From contig JAXQJY010000032.1 of assembly GCA_037042185.1 (NCBI GenBank), forward strand, positions 310,001 to 374,000: DNA of 64,000 bases, given 5' to 3'. The DNA is from Sordariomycetes sp. S80-01Y (lineage: Eukaryota > Ascomycota > Sordariomycetes). The position numbers and the translations under genes were made by a program. Below the pieces are notes generated by a model that was given only the letters and a program-made list of their open reading frames with translations, had not been told where the DNA came from and did no database searches. Below are positions 57,401 to 63,400 of this stretch, piece by piece (position 1 is the first letter of the stretch; each line of letters begins with the position of its first letter).

Positions 57401-60400
57401 CCAGGCGGTTGGAGGCGTCGTCCAGCTCCTTGTACGTCATCTTGCAATCCCAAGCATCAACTGCAGGCGCCTCAGGCCGTTTAAAGGCTTGAACAGTGAC
57501 GAGATCATGGAAGCAATTGTCGACAACTTCGGGATCATATGAGTTCATCTTGTGGGCCTTCTCGACGTCCCAAGTAGAGGCGATAGAAATATCACCCAAG
57601 GTCTTCTCGTCATCCGACTCCAACAATTCATGGATGACCTGTTCGAACTGGTGGGCAATTGCTAGTAACTGCTCCTCTTCCAGGACGGAAGAATCGTAGA
57701 CTAAGAGCAGGTCGAGCTCCTCGTCGGATAGAGCGCCCTGCATCACCAGTGGGTAGTTGAAATAGCCCTCCATGCTCTTTTGCATAGAATTCTCCTCTGC
57801 ATCTGTGGAACTGAGCAATGAATTGCGAACAGCATCGGAAAGACCCATCTTTTGGAAGGGCTGGACGACCATGAGACTTGAAAAGTCGCAGGCCTCTTTC
57901 AAGCTGTCGTTGATCTTGGAGATATTTTGTAGACCGAACTGTTCGTATGCCACCATTTCAAGAGCTTGGTCTTGTATACCCTGCAAGTACTCGTTGACGC
58001 GCTGGGCTTCATCTAAGCGAATGCGGATAGGGACAGTTGCGATCATTGGACCGGGCATGCTTTCAAGGCCTGGGACTGGGGCTTGTCGACCTGAGACAGT
58101 AGCTCCGAAGGTCACATCGGTGGTATCACAGTATCGAGCGAGTAAGATGGCCCAGGCGGCTCGCACAACGGTGGCCTTCGTCACCACTGTACTCTTGCCG
58201 CGCGATAGGTCGATCGCTTTTGTGAGAATTCCAGTGGAAGAATTGGTGCCATGGGTCAATCGTTTAGGTGGGAAGACCGCTGGCGATGAGCCAGTAAGTT
58301 GCTTCTTCCAGTACGCCTCTGCTGCGTCAGTTTGGATCTTCGACAGATAGTCAATGAAGACGGAGTAGGGTCTGATGACACGGGGTTCGGAGTTGTTATA
58401 GAAGCGCAGAAGCGTATCCAGAACAATACCTTGGCTCCACCCATCAAAGGTGGCGTGGTGGCAGAGCCAGATGAAATGATAAGTCCCGTCAGCCTCTTCT
58501 GAGATGCTGTAACGATTGAGTCTGGTTCCGTAGCTCATCTGGGTGGAACGAGCAGCGGCCATGACAGTCTTGAAATCGTGCTCACACACGGACTCCCAAG
58601 CGACATCATCGTGAATGACTGCTTGAATCGACGTGCCGTTAGACTCAATGATCCGTGTTCGTAGACTGGGGCATCTTCCCACGGTCTTGTTCCAGGCCGA
58701 AATGAAGGCTTGGATGTCAACATGCTTTGCTAATCTGAAAGCATGCTTGAAAATGTATGTTCCAGGCTCCTTCACCGACAAAGCCATGAGGCCTTGCTGC
58801 ATCGAGGTGCAGGGGAATGCATCCTCCGCATATTGTGTTTTGGCCAGTTGGCATTCGTCCGCGACCTTTGTTCTGATGGCTCCGATTGTATCGGATATCA
58901 TAGAGAAGGGGGCGACTTCCGCGCCTAGATCCTCCTCCACGACCGTGGCTGAGGCAGCGAGAGCGTCCAAACGGGCATTTTTGAAGATGTTGAGGGTCGT
59001 TAGACCGATTCCGTTCTGATGCGCAACTGATACGAGTTTGATAGCAGTGATGGAATCGCCTCCAATGTGCATGAAGCTATCAGTCTTGCTGATGTCTTCC
59101 GAGGGTATTTGCAAAACCTGGGCCCAGACATCGCGTAGCCTATATTCCATCTCGGTTACTGGCTCAACTTTCTGTTTCGTAACGAGTGAGAAGGCCATCC
59201 TCTCCTCCGAGGTCAGGTTCTTAGCTATGAGCTGGAGAGCCTTTCGATCAATCTTCATACTGGTGCTAAAAGGCATGGTATGAACTGGTATAAACATGGA
59301 TGGGACCATGAAGCCAGGAAGAGTGGATTTGAGCTCGCTTGAAAGATGTGTCAGAGTGGCCTGGGCTTCCTCGTCAAGGATTAGGAGATTCTTGTTCTCT
59401 GCCTTGCGGGACACACCGATCACGGTGATGAAGGCAACGAGCAATTGGCTGTCGTTGAAAGAGACTGCCTCGACGGCCGCATGGCCAATACTACTCTCAG
59501 CATTCTTGATAGCGAATTCCACTTCGCCGGGGTCAAGTCGCTGACCGCGTATCTTGATTTGAGCGTCCTTGCGGCCAACATACTCCAGAGCTCCATCAGG
59601 ACCTAGTTTGACTAGATCGCCTGTGAGATAGCATTTATGTGTGCTTCTGGGAGCATCTTGAGGTACCCAAGACAAGCTTTGAACGAAAGTTTGATCAGTC
59701 TTCACCGCATCATGGAGATAGCCACGGGATAGAGTAGGTCCTTGGATGATGAGCTCTCCAACGCAACCAATGGGGGCCTGCTGGTGGTGATTGTCTGGTT
59801 CAGCGATCCAGCAGGAGTTTGCGAAGCCACGACCAATTTTGGACGGCGCAAAGTCACGCCCAAACTTGTAAAATGTCGCGTAGTTACAGGCTTCCGCGGG
59901 CCCGTAGCCGTTGAACAGATTGACGCGTTGATTCCAAAGCTCGACCAGATCTCGCGAAGCTGGCTCGCCGCCAAGTACCAAAGTCTTCAGCGATGGTACC
60001 TGGTCGGGATTGAATGTTCTTACGAAAGAAGGAGTTAACATCGCGGTGTTGACGCCGGCCATCGTGATGAAGGCAGGCGCGCCCTGAAGCCGTTCTGCTT
60101 CTGAGGGAATGCAGACAGTTCCACCGAAAGCCAGAGGAGTGAAGATCTCACCGAGACTTCCGTCGAATATGAAATTGGAGAATTGGAACACACGAGAATG
60201 GAACCCAAGGTCCAATACCTCTCCCTGTCCTTGTGTGCTTGTCGAGAAGGCTCCGTGCTCCATGATGACACCCTTAGGTTTGCCCGTGGATCCGGAAGTA
60301 AAGATGATATAGGCAGCATCACTTGCAGTCTGGCGCACCAGTCGCCCGCCCAAAAGATGCTCGGGAGTTTCTGAGATCATATCGAATAGCGTGCTAGAAA

Positions 60401-63400
60401 GCTCGATCATGTTTTGAGTCATGTCCACGCAGGAGGAGCGCGTTGTCGGCGAAACCACCATATAGCAGGCATTCGTTTCCTCTACTAGAGCATGGCGACG
60501 AGCAACTGGATGGGCGGGATCTAATGGGATGAAGATACCGCCAGCTTTCAATACACCAAGCATGGCGATGATGGCAAGATCCGACTTCTCAATACAGAGC
60601 AAGACCACAGTTCCGTTAGAAACACCTAGTTTGTTCAAGTACTTGGCGAAGAGTGTTGAAAGGCGGTCGAGTTGCTGATAGGTGACACTGCCGGTAGAAG
60701 AGAAGATGGCTTCGTGGCCAGGATTAACAGCCGCGCGCTGCGAAATAAGATCATGAACTGGAGTGGGCTGCCAAAGTTGCGGTGTTTTCTCGTTCCAAGC
60801 CTTTGCGACTTGCATATCATAAGAGCCAGCAATTGACATGGAACCCACAAGGGCCTGGTCATCTCTAGTGAGCTGATGAATGGTATGCTCAAACTGATGA
60901 CCAATGATTTCAAGCTGACCCTGCTCCAGTACAGTGGAATCATAGATGAAAAGAAGATGCACTTCCTCATCCGAAACAGCAGCCTGTACAACCAATGGAT
61001 AATTGAAGTAACCCTGCATGGTATTCTCCATTGACGTAGATTCAGACTCGGCGGGCGTGAGGAGGGCATTGTTGACAGCGCTAGCCAAGCCCATCTTTTG
61101 GAATGGCTGCACCACCATGAGACTGGAGAAATCGCAGGCGTCCTTTGCGGTGTCGCTGATCTTCGCTATGTTCTGGATACCAAACTGTTCAAAAGCAACC
61201 ATCTCAAGGGCCTGATCTTGGACTGATTTGAGAAGATCTGCGATTGTGTCTCCCTTCTCCAAGCAGATGCGTACCGGAACAGTAGCGATCATTGGTCCAG
61301 GCACACTCTCTAACCCGGGGATTGGCGCTTGACGGCCAGAGACAGTTGCGCCAAATGTCACATCGTTGGTATCACTGTACCGGGCAACGATCATGGCCCA
61401 GGCAGCTCGCAAGATTGTAGCCTTTGTGAAAGACGTACTCGAGGTCTGTGGCATGGCGATTGACTTGGTGAGCACCTTCGTCTTCGATTCGGACTTTTCG
61501 AGCAGGGCCTTACCAGGGAACGAGGCGCGCTCGGCTCCCTGTAGCTCGGTTCTCCAGTACTCAATCGCTTCTGTATCGTTGATTTGGCGGATGTAGGACA
61601 CGAATGAAGAGAAATTGCGGGGAATAGAGACGGGCGCCTCATTGTACAGCTTGAAGAAGGTATCCAGGATGATACCGAGACTCCAACCATCGACAACAGA
61701 ATGGTGGCTGAGCCAGACGAAGAAGAGGCGACCATCCGCGTTTCGGGCGATGCTGAAGCGGTTCAACTTCATACCGTAGGTCATTTCGACGTTCTCCGCA
61801 TTGCGCATGATTGTGTTGAAGTCGTGCTCTGCGATGGAGTCCCACTCAATGTCGGCTTTTAGGATAACTTGCATGGGCGTCCCCTCGATATCGATAATCC
61901 TGGTTCTGAGGTTTCCGCAGAGCTCAACGGTCTTCTCCCATGCCGCCATAAAGGTGGACACATCAGTTCCATTCGCAACCTCGTAGGTGTACTTGCCAAC
62001 ATACGAGCCGGGCTGCTTGACGGAAAGGGCCATAAGGCCTTGCTGCAGTGGGGTGCAGGGGAAAGCATCCTCAAGGGACGGGTTGCATAGCTGACACTTG
62101 GACATAACCTCCCCTTGCATGTCGGACTTCTGCAAGTCGACCATGCTGAAAGGCTCTGCATTGTACTTGGAGGTCTCACTTGAAGTGGTTGCTTTGGTGG
62201 CCAATGACTCAAGTCGGGAGTCCTGGAATATATCTTTGATGTCAATCGTCAACCCGCTCGCCTGTGCGACGGAGACGAGTTGAATTGCTGTGATGGAGTC
62301 GCCACCCATGGATAGGAAGCTATCAGACTTTCCGATGTTCTCCGGATCGGTTCGGAGAACCTTGGACCAGATATCTCGAAGCTTGAGTTCTGTCTGAGTT
62401 GTGGGCTTCACCTTCTCTTGGTTGACAAGCGAGTAGGTTACTCGCTGCGAATGCGTCAAGCCTTCAGACATGGCTTTCAATTTCCGTCGATCAACCTTCA
62501 TAGCGCTGACGAACGGCCAATTTCGCACCGGCAAGAACATGGTAGGCACCATGTATCCAGGAAGTAAAGCTTTGAGCTCGTTTGACAAGTCCACAAGGGT
62601 CTTCTTAATCTTGTCCGAAAGTTCAAGGAAGTCTCCTTTACCGTTGGCGGTGTCTCTATTGACGAACCCCACGAAGGCCACCAGAACATCTTGGCCGAAG
62701 TTGAGAACGTTGACGGAAGCTTGTTCAATACTTGAGTCGAGCTTCTTTATCGTATACTCAATCTCTCCGGGCTCCAAGCGCTGACCGCGAATTTTAAGCT
62801 GTCCATCTCCGCGGCCAAGGTATTCCATTGTGCCGTCGGGGAAGTACCTGACGAGGTCGCCTGTCCGGTAGAATTTAAGATCCTCCCGCAAAAGAGATGA
62901 TGGTAGACATTCTAGAGTCATGGGGAAAGACTTCTTGGTCAAGGTTGGATTGTTGATGTAGCCTCGCGCGATGCCAGGCCCTTGCACCACAAGCTCACCG
63001 ATACAACCAATAGGCGTAAGTGAAAGGTCTTGTGGATTCACAATCCAAGTTGCCATATTAGTACCACGGCCAATGGATGTGGGAGATTCGGCCTCGGAGG
63101 CGTAGTCATGCACTGTACAGTAGATACAGGCTTCTGCTGGCCCGTAGCCGTTGGTCAACTCCACGTGCGGCATCCAGGTAGCCAACGTGTCTTGAGCGGC
63201 AGCTTCGCCGCTGAGGATCAACTTCTTAAGGCTGGGTATCTGCCTTGGATCGAGTGTGCGGAGGAACGATGGCGTCAAGCAAGCCGTATTGACGCGAGCC
63301 TCCTTGAAAAAGTTCACGATGCCCTGCAACCGTTCTGACTCAGTAGGGACACATACCGTGCCTCCATAGAACAGCGTGCTGAAGATCTCACCCAGGCTGA

